The notes beneath the pieces were generated by a model that was not told the origin of the DNA, searched no databases, and saw only the letters and a list, made by a program, of their open reading frames with translations. From NCBI GenBank assembly GCA_026545765.1, contig CM048840.1, forward strand, positions 82,674,877 to 82,738,876: a stretch of 64,000 nt of DNA, read 5' to 3'. This DNA is from Plantago major. Its lineage: Eukaryota; Streptophyta; Magnoliopsida; Lamiales; Plantaginaceae. The position numbers were made by a program, and so were the translations under genes. Positions within the stretch are counted from its first letter, which is position 1. Each line of letters begins with the position of its first letter. Of the stretch, positions 1 through 12,037 are shown piece by piece.

Positions 1-215
1 CACTATACTTGCTGTGTCATTTACCTTTCTGTATTTACATTTCAGCAAAGCACACACACATACTTATTGTTTCTGCATTTACCTATCTTAAAGTCTTCCG
101 CGCTCTGAATTTAAGTATCAGAAACCCCCAGGTTTCTGAGAAACTGTGTTTATCGACAAAAGTTTTAAAAGACTATTCACCCCCCTAGTCTTTTACTTTG
201 CCGTTATCTGGACCA
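1..215 (+). repeat. 5' LTR of the Sirevirus, 3'-terminal part only
   Basis: This matches 13937-14163 nearly base for base, ending in GGACCA just before the primer site. Differences are two adjacent substitutions near 114, two near 140, and a C-tract of 6 here against 13 plus a short interruption in the 3' copy. The first 1.2 kb or so of this LTR lies to the left of the window. Confidence 0.88.
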
Positions 216-220
216 ACAAG

Positions 221-232
221 TGGTATCAGAGC
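221..232 (+). promoter_or_regulatory. Primer binding site, tRNA-iMet type
   Basis: TGGTATCAGAGC is the classic complement of the 3' end of plant initiator methionine tRNA. It lies five bases after the 5' LTR end, as usual in copia elements. Confidence 0.92.
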
Positions 233-314
233 AGGAGGTTCACAAGCCTTCTGCACTGAACCTAGATCCCCAGATAGGTGAAGGAACTTTGTCCCTTTCT
301 GAGGACTATATAAT

Positions 315-2790
315 TTGTGTGTTAAGTGTGCAAGTATGTCTCTGAGTGATGCACCCGTTCTGAAGCCAGAAAACTACGAGAAATGGAAGAACAACATGAT
401 GCTCCATCTGGAGGCCATTAGTGATGAGATGATCTATGTCATCAATGAAGGGCCTATCAAAATCAGACAACTCAAACAAGTTACTGAGGTGTCTGATGGA
501 AGAAAAGCCTCAGACAAGGAAGATGGAAATGAGGATATAGCTGCTAGTGATAGTGGTCATGTTGCTCGTGGAAGCATTATATATGAAGACAAGCCAAGAG
601 AGCTCTGGACATCTAAAGATGCCAAGAGACACAGATTGGATGGTAAAGCTCGTAATATAATTATCAGATCAACACCTGAGCACATACAGTGTAAACTGTG
701 GGGTGCTAAAACGGCGAAAGTTGCTTGGCAACTAATTGAAGAAACCTGTGTTGGAACTGAGAAAACCAAAGAAAACAAGTTCGAAGTTCTTAAATTGAAG
801 TTCCAAAACTTCAAACAAGGTCCCACTGAAACTCTAGAAGAACTTGATTTCAGATTTACTACTCTTATGAGTGATATGGCTGCACTTGGTGAATGCAATA
901 GATACTCCCAGTTAGAAAAGATTAAGACTATTGTCAGAAGTCTCAATCACAACTGGGAACACACTAAGTTCTTTTATTTCAACCAAGGGATGCCAAATAT
1001 TACTCCAGTAGAGCTCTTCTCTCATCTTGCTACTGTAGACTATGAGACAACTCAAAGAGAACAAACAGCTGAAAAGTTGCAAAGTGTTGCTCTAGTTTCT
1101 CAAGGTACTTCTGAAAAGAACGATACCAAAGATGCATCTGAAGAAAATTCTCTTGCAGTAAGACACATGAAGAAATTTGTGAGTCGAGAGATTGAGAGAA
1201 GAAAAGCTAAGGAAAAGCTGAAAAAGCACCTTGGCCCAAACTATCATCAGTACAAGAACATACAAATGAACAACTCTCTGAACATCCCCATTCAGAAAGG
1301 TGTTAATCTTGAAATAGGAAATGATATATGTTTCTATTTTCAAAAGCCTGGTCACTTCAAGAGAGATTGTCCTGCTTTAAACAAGCTCAAGACAGGTGAC
1401 AAGAAGGACAGAAGAAATTTCAAAAGAAATCAAAGGGCCTTACTGACTGAAGAAAGGAAGAAGATTCAAATTCAACTTGATGCTCTAGACATTGAGACAG
1501 ATTCTGAAGATGGAGATTCAGATGACTCAAACCTACCATCACCAGAATTGTGTGGAATCACCCACGATGTAATCGACTTCGGCCTTAAGAAGAATGAAAT
1601 GTGTGTCTTATGGCTGATGAGGTAACTAACAATTCACAATTTCTGTACTATGAGAGTGATGATGGAATTGAAGATCTGGAGTTGGTCAAGAGTGAATTGG
1701 ATCGTTTTGAGAAAGAATTTCTGGAAGCACAATCCAAAACCAGAATTCTAGAGGAAAACAAAGAAACTCTTGAAAAAGAGGTTTCTGAGCTAACCAGAGT
1801 ATCTGAGAACAAGAACGCTGAAATAGCCTTTCTGAAATCTCAGATATCTGAGAATAAAAATTCTCACAAACTAGCCTTGGATGAACTCAATAAGAAACTG
1901 ATGAAGCTGCTTTCTGAAAATGAAGAACTCAGAAAGAAAGAGCTATCCTTCCAATCTTATGCAAAGGCTAGTGACACTCTCACTGAGGTTCAATCCTATC
2001 TGAGAGATCCCTCTGATAAAGGTGGACTTGGACTTGATGAACAATCGAGTAATTCATCTCCTCTGGAGAGTGATGAAAGGTTGACCTTTGTAAAAAGTCA
2101 ACAGAATGGTTCTTCAACCACCTATAGCATTGGTCAGAAAGCTAGGGTAGTTGACAAAGGAAAAGGAGTAGCAACCCAGCCTTTGAAAGAACAACAAGTT
2201 CACAAGAAACTTGTGGATAAGGTTTCTGAAAAGAAACATAACCCTCAACCATGCAACCATCCACATTTCTACATTACTAGGAAAGGAAGAATTGCCAGAA
2301 TAGGCAAATTCTCTACTGTACCATTTTATGAAAATAAAGATGGTGCAGAAACTAGTAGGGCTTCTGAAGAACGTATTCAGAAAGCCAAAGGTGTTCGAAA
2401 CGGCATTGGCTATCGTACTATTGGAAAAGTCCTTCTGCAACAATATAAGGAAGGACAAGAACAATGGCGCAAAGCTGATATTGCACGTAGCAATAGACAA
2501 AAGTGGAAGAAATCTCAAGCCACTGAAAAACTGAATGCCAGAGCTAGAAGGAACACGGCAGAAGGCTAAGTTTCTTAAAGCAACCCCGTAAAAACCGTGG
2601 TCGTAAAGCACCAAAAGGAATACCTAGAAACACCCCAAGAAGGAAAATTGAGATCAAAATTACTGATTTTATTGCATCTCCTTCTGATCAAGTTAGACAA
2701 AAACAAACTCCCAAGAAATTCACTAAAATATGGATTCCTACTGGAAGAATGTTTAGTCTAAATGGTTCTATCTCTGAAGCAAGAACCTAA
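315..2790 (+). pseudogene. gag: Sirevirus gag (frameshifted)
   Basis: Codes for the capsid/nucleocapsid polyprotein that packages element RNA. The first open part (315-1625) starts with the copia Gag pattern NYEKWKNNM and contains a zinc-knuckle-like stretch near residue 342, CFYFQKPGHFKRDC, whose second cysteine is replaced by phenylalanine, so metal binding is doubtful. A GT slippage near 1605 shifts the frame; the next part (1601-2569) is strongly coiled-coil (many Glu/Lys heptads), as in Sirevirus Gags. Another shift near 2560 leads into a basic tail ending at a stop near 2790. The start at ATG 315 or the in-frame ATG at 336 cannot be told apart; the second fits the family better. Confidence 0.8.
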
Positions 2791-2807
2791 CTCCTGTTTC
2801 CTGTTTT

Positions 2808-3044
2808 GTGCAGAAAACCTCTTGGATTAAGGCTCAATGGCTATTTGATAGTGGATGCGGAAAGCACATGACAGGAGACAAAGCAAATCTGGTCAACTAC
2901 AAAGCTTGCAACAATGGACCAGACATCAGATTTGCTGAAGGAGAATTAAATACCTCTCTGGGATTTGGCAACGTCAAATTAGGATCATTAACAATCACTG
3001 ACGTATTACATGTTAAGGGTTTCCAGACAAGGGATTTACTGTGA
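2808..3044 (+). pseudogene. pol: Sirevirus pol: aspartic protease fragment
   Basis: The retropepsin active-site region is WLFDSGCGKHMTGD, with the copia-type D-S-G triad near residue 15 of this open stretch. The C-terminal half is lost: after VLHVKG the frame breaks near 3030 and resumes in the region before integrase, so a piece of the protease/pre-integrase junction is deleted. Function would be cleavage of Gag-Pol; this copy cannot make a normal one. Confidence 0.75.
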
Positions 3045-4348
3045 AATTCAAAGCAAAGTATTGCAAACTTATTGACAATGAGTCAAAGCAGACAGTCTTG
3101 GTTACTCGGCGGAAAGGAAGTCTTTATGTTGCCGATTGGGCATCTGCCACAACTGAAGAATGTCTCATGGTGAGTCAATCAGGTCACACAGAAGAGCACT
3201 GGTTATGGCACAAAAGAATGAGTCACTTGAATTTCAAAACTCTGAACAAACTTGCTAAGAAAGAGTTAGTGGTTGGCCTTCCCAAAACATCTTTCAGAAA
3301 GGATGGTATCTGTTCTGCCTGTCAGATGGAAAAACAATCTAAGATCTCTTTCAAGTCCAAAATCAGACACTCTAGTGTTAGACCACTGCAACTATTACAC
3401 ATGGATCTTTTTGAATCATCTGTAACTAGTTATGCAGGAAAGAAGTATGGTCTTGTTGTTGTAGATGACTTCTCAAGATTCACTTGGGTTGTCTTTCTGA
3501 AGCACAAATCTGATGCAAGGGTGGAGATACCAAACTTGCTGAATAAGCTTGAAGTCATGAAAAATTACAAGGTATCTGCAATCAGAACAGACCATGGTAC
3601 TGAGTTTGTCAACCAGTACATAAAGGAGTTTTGTACCAGCAAAGGTATACAACACCAACTTTCCTCTGTAAGAACACCACAACAAAATGGTGTTGCAGAA
3701 AGGAAAAATAGAACACTTAAAGAAGCAGCAAGGACAATGCTAGCTGACACTGAGATAAGTGAAGTTTATTGGGTTGAAGCTGTAAACACAACATGCTACA
3801 CTTAAAACAGATGTTTAATAAACAAACACCATGACAAGACCCCATATGAACTCTTGGTTGGTAGACCCCCTAATATCAAACATCTGAAAGTGTTTGGTTG
3901 TAGATGTTTTGTCCTTAACAATGGAAAAGAGTATCTAAGAACATTTCAACCAAAGTCAGATGAAGGTGTGTTTCTTAGTTATTCTATGAATAGCAAAGCA
4001 TACAGAGTTTACAACAAAAGAACAAAGAAGATTGAAGAATCAGTTCATGTTGTATTTTATGAAGGAAGCAAGAAAACACCCCTTGCTGATGAACTCTCAG
4101 AAAGGTTCAAGGAACTAATGATAAAGGATTCTGAAGTAGAACCCTCAGAAAGGAAAAACATCATTGTGGAAAGAGAGGATGACTCTGACGAAGAAAAGCA
4201 TGAAATGCCTAGTAACAACCAGATGATTCTCAGACATGATGAAGAATTTCCTATGAGAATTCCAGAAATGGAAACTGAAGATGTTCATCAGAGAGCTAAT
4301 TCTGGAAATGACCTCTCGGAGTGCATGTTCGTAAAGCTCTCACACTGA
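3041..4348 (+). pseudogene. pol: Sirevirus pol: integrase (one stop, 3' frameshift)
   Basis: The GAG-pre-integrase/zinc region has the H-H-C-C pattern WLWHKRMSHLNFK then ICSACQMEK. The catalytic core has HMDLFE, RTDHGTEF and QNGVAERKN, supplying the D, D and E residues. A TAA at 3803-3805 interrupts the frame inside NTTCYT and the protein resumes in the same frame through 4348, where the reading shifts to the RT frame. The downstream part (KVFGCRCFVLNNGK) is the usual copia sequence after the core. A related fragment occurs at 43236-43640. Confidence 0.85.
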
Positions 4349-4352
4349 GCAA

Positions 4353-5423
4353 GTGTCAGACATTCACCGCCCTTCTGAGGTGCAAAATGTCACAGATACT
4401 GAAGAAGTATCAAGTTATAATCATAGTGATTCACATTCAGATCACATAGATGTCGACCCAACTAGCCCTAAACCCATGATGAGATGGATCAAGGATCATC
4501 CTGCAAAAGATGTGATTGTACCAATCAATCAAGGTGTTAGGACTAGGAGAGCAATAGCTGAAAATGCTAATTCTCTCTTTGGATGTTTTATCTCAAAAAT
4601 TGAACCAAAAACTATAGAAGAAGCATTAATAGACCAAGACTGGATCTCAGCAATGCAAGAAGAGTTGGATCAGTTTGAAAGAAACAAAGTCTGGAAACTA
4701 GTTCCATTTGTAGAAGGAATATCTGTGATTGGAACTAAGTGGGTTTTCAAAAACAAGACGAATGAATTTGGTGAAATAACCAGAAACAAAGCAAGGTTGG
4801 TTGCCAAGGGATTCACCCAGACTGAAGGTTTAGATTTTGATGAGTCATATGCACCTGTTGCCAGATTGGATGCAATAAGACTCTTTCTGGCCTTTGCAGC
4901 TCATAAAGACTTTAAAGTTTATCAGATGGATGTCAAGAGTGTATTCTTGAATGGTGAACTTGCTGAGGAAGTCTATGTTGAACAACCACCTGGCTTTGAA
5001 GTTTCCCCAGAAAGTAGAATGGTCTATAAGCTACAGAAAGCTCTTTATGGACTGAAACAGGCTCCAAGAGCATGGTATGACACTTTGGCCAAATACCTTC
5101 TGGAAAGTGGTTTCAAGAAAGGTGAAGTTGATAAAACTTTATTTACTTTAAATCATGATGGGAAACTACTCTTAGTTCAAGTATATGTTGATGACATCAT
5201 ATTTGGATCTAAGGACAAGCAACTTTGTGATGACTTTGCAAATCTCATGAAAAGTAAGTTTGAGATGAGCATGATGGGAGAATTGAACTATTTCCTAGGA
5301 TTGCAAGTCAAGCAACTCAATGATGGAATATTCATTAGTCAGACAAAGTATGCAAAAGACATGCTCACAAAGTTCAATCTTAAGCCTTTTGAAAAGAATG
5401 CTAAGATACCTATGAGCATATGA
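4353..5423 (+). pseudogene. pol: Sirevirus pol: reverse transcriptase (RVT_2)
   Basis: Copia-type RT. It begins with WKLVPF and TKWVFKNK, contains [12 protein letters not shown] and [12 protein letters not shown], and has the polymerase active site YVDD at residues 278-281. These motifs are intact in this 356-aa open stretch. A TGA at 5421-5423 ends it, but the same frame continues at 5430 into the connection/RNase H, so this is a single nonsense codon rather than a true end. Confidence 0.88.
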
Positions 5424-5429
5424 ACCAAG

Positions 5430-6134
5430 ATGACCTATACTGAATCAGATAAGAGTGTTGATGAACACAAGTATAGGAAATTGATAGGTTCACTACTTTA
5501 CCTTACTGCAAGCAGACCTGATATTCAATATGCAGTTGGAGTGTGTGCTAGATTTCAAACAAACACAATGCAAACACACTACAACATTGCTATGAAAATA
5601 TTAAGGTATGTGAAAGGTACAGTAGATGTAGGTTTGTGGTATCCTAAAGAAAGTGGATTGAGTTTGGCTGGTTACTCAGATCTCGATTATCTTTGGATCA
5701 ATGCTTGATAGGAAAAGTACCTCGGGAACTTGTCGCCATCGGGAACTAGACTTATCTCATGGTTTAGCAAGAAACAAAACTCAATTGCAACTTCTACCAC
5801 AGGCTGAATATATTCTGCTTTGGTTGTTGCAACACAAATTACGTGGATTCAACAACAACTCGTAGACTATGGACTCAATGAAGAGAAAACTCCCATTTTC
5901 TGTGATAACACAAGTGCTATTGCAATCACACAGAACCCCAAATTCCATGCCAGAACAAAGCACATTGATGTTAGACACCACTTCATCAGAGACCATGTTG
6001 AGAAAGGCAATATAGAGATACTCAAGATTGGCACAGAAGACCAACTTGCAGATATCTTCACTAAGCCCTTACAAGAAAGCCAGTTCTTGACCTTAAGACA
6101 TAATCTTGGATTAATGCAGTTGCCTAAGGACTGA
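5430..6134 (+). pseudogene. pol: Sirevirus pol: RNase H end
   Basis: RNase H motifs are visible: YRKLIGSLLYL, GYSDLDY, then after a break around 5700-5820 FCDNTSAIAI, ARTKHIDVRHHFIRD and QLADIFTKPL, ending LGLMQLPKD with a stop at 6132-6134. Small indels near 5690-5760 and a stop near 5805 break the domain between its first and second catalytic aspartates. This is the natural C-terminus of copia Pol. Confidence 0.85.
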
Positions 6135-6856
6135 AAAATTGTCCTGAATCTCTAAAGTCTGAGTAAGTGAGGTAGAAAAGAAGTAGGCCTCTGAGAACAG
6201 GTTCGCAGAAAGCCAAGTTGATAAGAAGTGATGCAAAGGTTTCTGAGTAGCAATACTCAGAAAGGCAAAACATTTCTGGAACGGGTATCCAGAAAGGCAA
6301 AGGTTGGTACACACTTAATAAGTAAATAAAACTAGAACTTACTTACTGAGAGTGGGTCAAATACATTCAAACAACTGAAGCTTCTGACACTTGAATTCAG
6401 AAAGCAATTTAGTCATAAAGAGAAATGGACACACAAAGCCCAAAAGGTATAAGTTCTGAAAGTCAAACTTGTGCAATGTCTTGTATTTTTACCATTTTCA
6501 TGATAAACAATATATAGATAAGGACTTGACACTCAGAATGATAAGCTCAAATGATTAAGTGTTCCTACTCTTTACTAAGTGACACAATGAATGTAGCATA
6601 TTAAAAATCCATCAAGTCGGCACATTACCATTTGTTGATTGATATCATTACAAGATATTCAATATAAGCCCTTGATGAATAAACGTTTGATCTCAACGGT
6701 TGAGATTAAAACAAAGCAAGTAATGTCTGTTGAGAAATGCAGACATGCCCACTACGCATTTAATGAAGTACAAAGGACGTACCATGCCTATGCAGATGCA
6801 AAGACACGCATTCATATTCAGTTGTATGTATGTTGTATCTATGTACATTTTGTCTG

Positions 6857-6917
<61 letters not shown>

Positions 6918-7114
6918 ATTTGGACAAAAGATAAACACTTTTACCAATTTCGAAATTTCATACTTGCATCAAAACAGCAAAATCTCTCAAGATTTCTGCA
7001 AAACCCCTTCTGCAAACTTAACTTCTTGTGTTTAGTCTTCTGAAAAGATAGACTAATCCCGATTAATCTTGCAAAACCCCTCTGAAAACACTCATTCAAA
7101 ACTCTATATAAGAG
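6135..7114 (+). other. Spacer between pol and the accessory gene
   Basis: About 980 bases with no credible coding sequence. It has several CTCAGAAAG-like words (for example at 6256 and near 6289) and the TA microsatellite at 6858-6915. A TATATAA string at about 7104 sits only a few bases before the accessory ATG, too close to act as its TATA box. Confidence 0.6.
6858..6915. repeat. (TA)n microsatellite
   Basis: About 29 uninterrupted TA units inside the Sirevirus spacer. Open frames crossing it encode only alternating Ile-Tyr and are not genes. Confidence 0.95.
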
Positions 7115-10100
7115 ATGGCACCCAAGAAGATGACCACCAAGAACCCTAAGGCAACATCCTCTGCTCCTACTGAAAAGCAAGGAGGAAAGGAACTTAAGGT
7201 GTTGAATAAACGCCTTCTGGGAAAGTTTACCCCATCGGACTGGAACCCTAACCACAAAATGAATTGGGGAGCTTTTCTAGTAAAGAGATATGTACCAGCA
7301 GTTGTACCTTCAAGACCAAAAAGGAAACTGATATTGGGGATGCTGAAGAATTCCCATATCTACAAGCTTCTATCTGCTGCACCCAGTGGACTATCCACAT
7401 TGGATGTACTGGAGTTCTATAACAACTCCAAAATCTTCACAAAATTTGTGAATGATGAAGAAGAGAAATACATGCAGACTGAAGTCCAAGGACAAGAAAT
7501 TGTTCTAGACTGCAAGACTTTCTGCAAGATATTCCGATTGAAAAATCGAGGAACATTTGAAGACATCAACATCAAGGACGCTTCCATGATTCAAGGCGTC
7601 AAAGAGCTATTTGAAGCAATCTAGTTAGAAAATGCAAAAGGTTGCCCAGGAGACTTTGTTCTGAAAGCCATCAGAACTAGTCATCTCCAGAAACACTGGA
7701 GCACTTTAGCTCTTATTCTGGTTCGTTGCTTTGATGGCAACAAAGGAGGAGTAGACCAGATAAGCATGGAGAGATGGGTGATGATGCATCTTCTGAACAA
7801 GAAGCATGAAGGGCAGGAAACCCACTTCAATTGGGGGAAGTACGCCTTCAACAAATTCCTTGCACATATTGAGGAATTTGAGCCCAAAATCATCAATGGC
7901 CTTGCTGAGCCAAAGGCCAATATGCACTTTGGTCTCAGAATCTGTTACATTCTGGAAACATTGGGAATCACTCTCAGAGAGAGGCAGGAAATCCCAGTCA
8001 CCAACTCCCTTTTCAGACACACTTTTGAAGAAAAGGAGAAACTTGCTACTGAGAACGCACTCAGAAAGGCAGAAGAAGAAGAAACTGCACAGCAAGGTGA
8101 GGAGGTCTCTGAGCAAGCTCAAACTAAACCTCCAGTTGCCAAGAGAAAGAGGACTCATAGCAAAAGAGCCTCCAAGCCCCTAAGCATACAAGAGGCGCAA
8201 CCTTCTGGAGACAAGGTCTCAGAAGATGTTGGGCCTTCGGAAGGCAACTCCAGAATGCCCCAAGAGTCCTGAACCAAAATGCTCCAGAACTCTCCAGAGA
8301 TGATAGAAATATCATAGATGGGTCTGCACCAACACAGAATAGTGATTCTGAGGATGATGAAGTACTTGCAAAAGTAATCAAAAGATTCAAGTATGAGACT
8401 CATGGAGGAGCATCAAGCTCAGCTCTTCAGAAAGACAAGAGCCCCTCTGCCCAGCAGGAAGAAGAAGGCCTGGGTGAGGAAGATAGAATGATGGAAGATG
8501 TTGCCATTGCTTCCACATTCACAATGCCAGCACTTAATATTGCTGAAGAAAACCCTGTTCTTGAACAGGTTCCTCAACCTTCTGAGAGAGCTCAACTCTC
8601 AGAAAGGGATCAAACTGAGATGGAGACTCAGAATGATACTGCAAAGGAGAACAACAATGAGCACAGAGAGACTGTGGAATCACCACAAGTCCAAGAGATT
8701 GATGATCAGCCTGACTCTATTCAGGTAACAAAGATAGTTTGTATCTAACATGTCAACATAATTGCATGTTAACTTGTTACTCATAAGCTGTATTTGTTAC
8801 AGGCCAACGTGGAGACACCCTTTCAGGGGGAAGAAAACCTGTCCACCCCCTTGAATCAAGAAGAGGTTCCTCCAACCTCAGAACATCAAGAAGAGCACAT
8901 CCATGGGTAGTAAAAGTTATCTCTGAACAAGAAATAACTAACTAAAAATGCTCTTATCTTATGTTCTAATATTCTTAATGTCTCTTCTTAGGCTCCAACT
9001 GAGGAAGTAGTGGTGGTGGAACCAACACCCCAAGTCCAAGAGATTCCAGAGGCTGAAAAGCTTTCTGAAGAAGTGTTTACTGAGCCTTCTGTTGAGAAGG
9101 TAAGTAATCAGTAATAGTCTTCTTCAAGAATGCTCTGGAAAAACCACTACTAAATCTTTTATGTTTGTTCTTACAGGCTCAGTCAGAAGGACAATTGGAT
9201 GAAGAAACCGTTGTGTTATCTCCTCCAAAGGAAACTAAAACTGCTGAACAAGCAGTATCTGCAGAAAAGGTTCCAGAAACCCCCAAGGTTTTTGAGGAAC
9301 ATGCTACTGAGCTTCCTCACTTGGAAGTAAGTGAAGTCTCAGAAAGCATTTTTCCACTTATCTTTTCTGTAAACAGTTTCTAAACATATTTGATTTTAAT
9401 TCTCAGGTTCTAGCAGAAAGAAAGGTTGATGAGGATCAGACTTCTCCTCACAACAAGGTATCTGAGGCCTCTGTGCCCAAGCAAGCAGAAGTACAGGATA
9501 ATGAGCCTAGTGTTTCTGCACAGGTATGCTCAGAAACTTACTTTTGCAACAGATACTAACTCAAGTGGTTTGAACAAAACTAACTTGATCCCTTTCTTTC
9601 AGGCTCAAACTCTAGTGCCAGTTGATTTATTCAAGGCTTTCCAGAAGCACACTTTAAAGAAACATCTCAAGTGCTTCAGACAATGGCAGAAACTCAGAAA
9701 GGCTGACCTTTCTGAAGTAGCGAAATGTCGACATCCCGAAAAGAGCAATTGCCTTAAATCTGGAGGATTATATCCATGCATTGTTCCCAACAGAGTCCTA
9801 CACATTTGCCACTCTGATGCATGAAGACTTCATTCATGAAGTAGCACAAAGACTTATAGCAGATTTCAAGTCTGCGGATGCTCAAACCCAAGAGCAGATG
9901 GTTACCCATCCTGCCTTGCCCAGCAAGCTCACTACTTATCCTGCTGAACAAGAAGAAGTAAATGGGAGGATGATTACATTCCCAAATGTGATCAACCTGG
10001 TTTCAGAAGATGACGAGGAGATGGACGAAAATGATTATCAAGAACCTCCTTCTGAGCATCCAAACCAAGAAGCAAAGAAAAAGGATGATGATGATGATGA

Positions 10101-11883
10101 TCAGAATGATGATCCCCAACCTGGACAAGGCGGGATTCAGAAAGGTAGCAAAGAAAGTGGAGAAAAGGCTACTCCCTCAAGTGCTCAGAAAGCCCCATCA
10201 TCATCACCTCCCAAGTCTCATCAAGATACCCAACAGGCTGAACACAATGATGCCATAGAAGAAATTTCAGCCGCTGAGTTTAGGATTGAACAACTCAGAA
10301 AGGTATTGGAATAAGAGAAGAGAATCAACATTGAGACTCAAGCTCTTGTTGATGAAAAGGAAGCCAAAATCAAGAAGCTCGAAGAAGCTAATGCCAAGGA
10401 ATTGGCACTCCTAGATGAGCAAAGAAATTTGAAAAATGCCATTGTTGTCACAGCTGCTGAAATAGATGCAATGGATGACAATGATGATGAAGAGCATGAT
10501 GCTGAGACTGCATCAGAAAGACCTTCTACATCTTCTCGGAAGGCCAGCACACTTGATGGAAAGCAGAAGAAGATTTTCAATCTGCAAACAATTCAAGAAA
10601 AAGATTATGATAGTGATGCTGAAACCCACAACTTGATTACTGAAGCAGAAGATGAGAGACTTGTCACTCAGCACAAAAGAGCCCTACTTGCTCCTCATAT
10701 ATTCTCTGCACCAAGTAGTTCAAGAAGTGAAGAGCACCGTGCAAGGAACAGTGTCTTTTTAGAACTCAGAAAGACACTAGTTGCCCAAGACACAGAAGTG
10801 CTAAAATCCGTCCCAGAAGAGATGAAGCCATTGGCTGCTGCTTTACTCAACAGAGCAACCAGCATAGCTCTCTCTCAGAAAGACCTAGGGTTGGTCAGGG
10901 ATGAGGATTGTAACAATGCTAATGCAGCATTGAATGAAGCCAGCCATGCTGTTCTGCAAGCCAACGCCATCCTAAGGCCACTTGAAGAGCTCAACACAAA
11001 GGAGCAGGAACTGGTTAGACAGAACAAAGAGCTGAAGAAGGAACTTCAAGAATTGGTCAGGGTGCACAACAATCTCCAGAAAAACTTTGAAACTCTCTCT
11101 GAAGCTTATGCTATCATGAGTCAGTCATTCATGACTAAGGGGGAAGAAGAGATGCCTCAGAAAGGCAGAGGAAGAAAAAGAAAACAATCAAATCCTCCCT
11201 CCTCAAGTCAACTTGTCATTAAGGACACCACTGGAGACACCCTTGCTGAAGAAGTTGTTCCAAATCAACCAGCCAGAAGGCTGAGGAGTATGATAACTAG
11301 GGGAGCCAAGTCCCTTAGAATCTCAGAAGAGAAAAAGACTTCTGAAGAAGAAGAAAAGGAAGAAGGAGAAGTGAGAGGCCAAAAAAGCTGTAAGTCTCCA
11401 ATTTTGGACTTCAATGATGATGAGGATGATTCTGATGAACATCCACTTCACAAGAGAAGAAGACAAGCAACTACTTCACAACCTCCTCTGGCAGCAAAGC
11501 CCTTAGCAGCCAGAACTCCTTCTGGCAACACCAAGTCTATACAAGGAACATCCACTAGCACAGCCCCAAGGCAGGAAGAAAGGGTTAGAGGATCTCCTGA
11601 CAGAAGGCCACCAAACAGAAAAGCAAGAAGGGATTTCCAGTTTGGCAGAGTAAACAATGAAACACATCAAGAAAGGCCAATTGATGCCCACATTGAGTAT
11701 ATGAAGACTAGTAATGAAGAATCTTCATATAGGTGCATTCCGAACAAGAGAGGGTATTGGATTCTGGAACTACAACATCTACTTGTCAATGATAAGTTTC
11801 CAACTCCCATCCTCAACCAGATCCTAAAATGGAGAGAAGGCAAGCCAGAATTGCTAAAACCTGAGCACCTTCATGCACGCTAA
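7115..11883 (+). pseudogene. Sirevirus accessory (env-position) gene with several introns
   Basis: A sense gene between pol and the 3' LTR. Exon 1 runs from ATG 7115 to 8724, interrupted by one in-frame TAG at 7622-7624 and one frameshift near 8250. Four short exons follow, then a long last exon (9603-11883) with a frameshift near 9720 and one in-frame TAA at 10312-10314. Spliced length is about 1,450 codons. The N-terminal part (to about 8060) is globular and vaguely resembles the putative plant transposon protein families often found in retroelement accessory ORFs. The middle is Glu/Pro/Val-rich. The last third has an acidic run, a coiled coil (around LVRQNKELKKELQEL) and basic clusters such as KRKRTHSKR and GRGRKRK that could be nuclear signals. 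I see no signal peptide or membrane segment, so an envelope role is not supported. Function unknown. Confidence 0.6.
8725..9602 (+). other. Cluster of five short introns and four small exons in the accessory gene
   Basis: Introns read by eye: 8725-8802, about 8907-8991, 9100-9176, 9327-9406 and 9524-9602, each 77-85 bp, starting GTAAC, GTAGT, GTAAG, GTAAG and GTATG and ending in pyrimidine-rich YAG. A textbook branch point (TACTAAC) is visible in the last one. Exons 8992-9099, 9177-9326 and 9407-9523 are 108, 150 and 117 bp, multiples of three, and junctions fall in phase 0. The second donor (8907) is out of phase, so it is probably mutated. Encoded segments are Glu/Pro/Val-rich and start with Ala or Val. 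Confidence 0.6.
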
Positions 11884-12037
11884 AATTTGAAGTAGAAAAG
11901 AGGAATGAAGACAGAAAGATGGATCTTTCTTTTTCCTGTCCTTACCCAAAACCAGATGATGTACACAATGTAAGAAAAGCGGATGGTAGCTCAAAGAGAA
12001 GAACAAACTAGGTGTTTCAACCTATGAGTCATTCTAT

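Noticed and set aside
6639-7043. Open frames rich in Ile-Tyr across TA repeats (also 17074-17361)
   Set aside because: They are translations of the microsatellites, with no homology and no flanking coding signal.
7104-7111. TATATAA just before the accessory ATG as its TATA box
   Set aside because: It ends about four bases before the ATG, leaving no room for a transcription start and leader.
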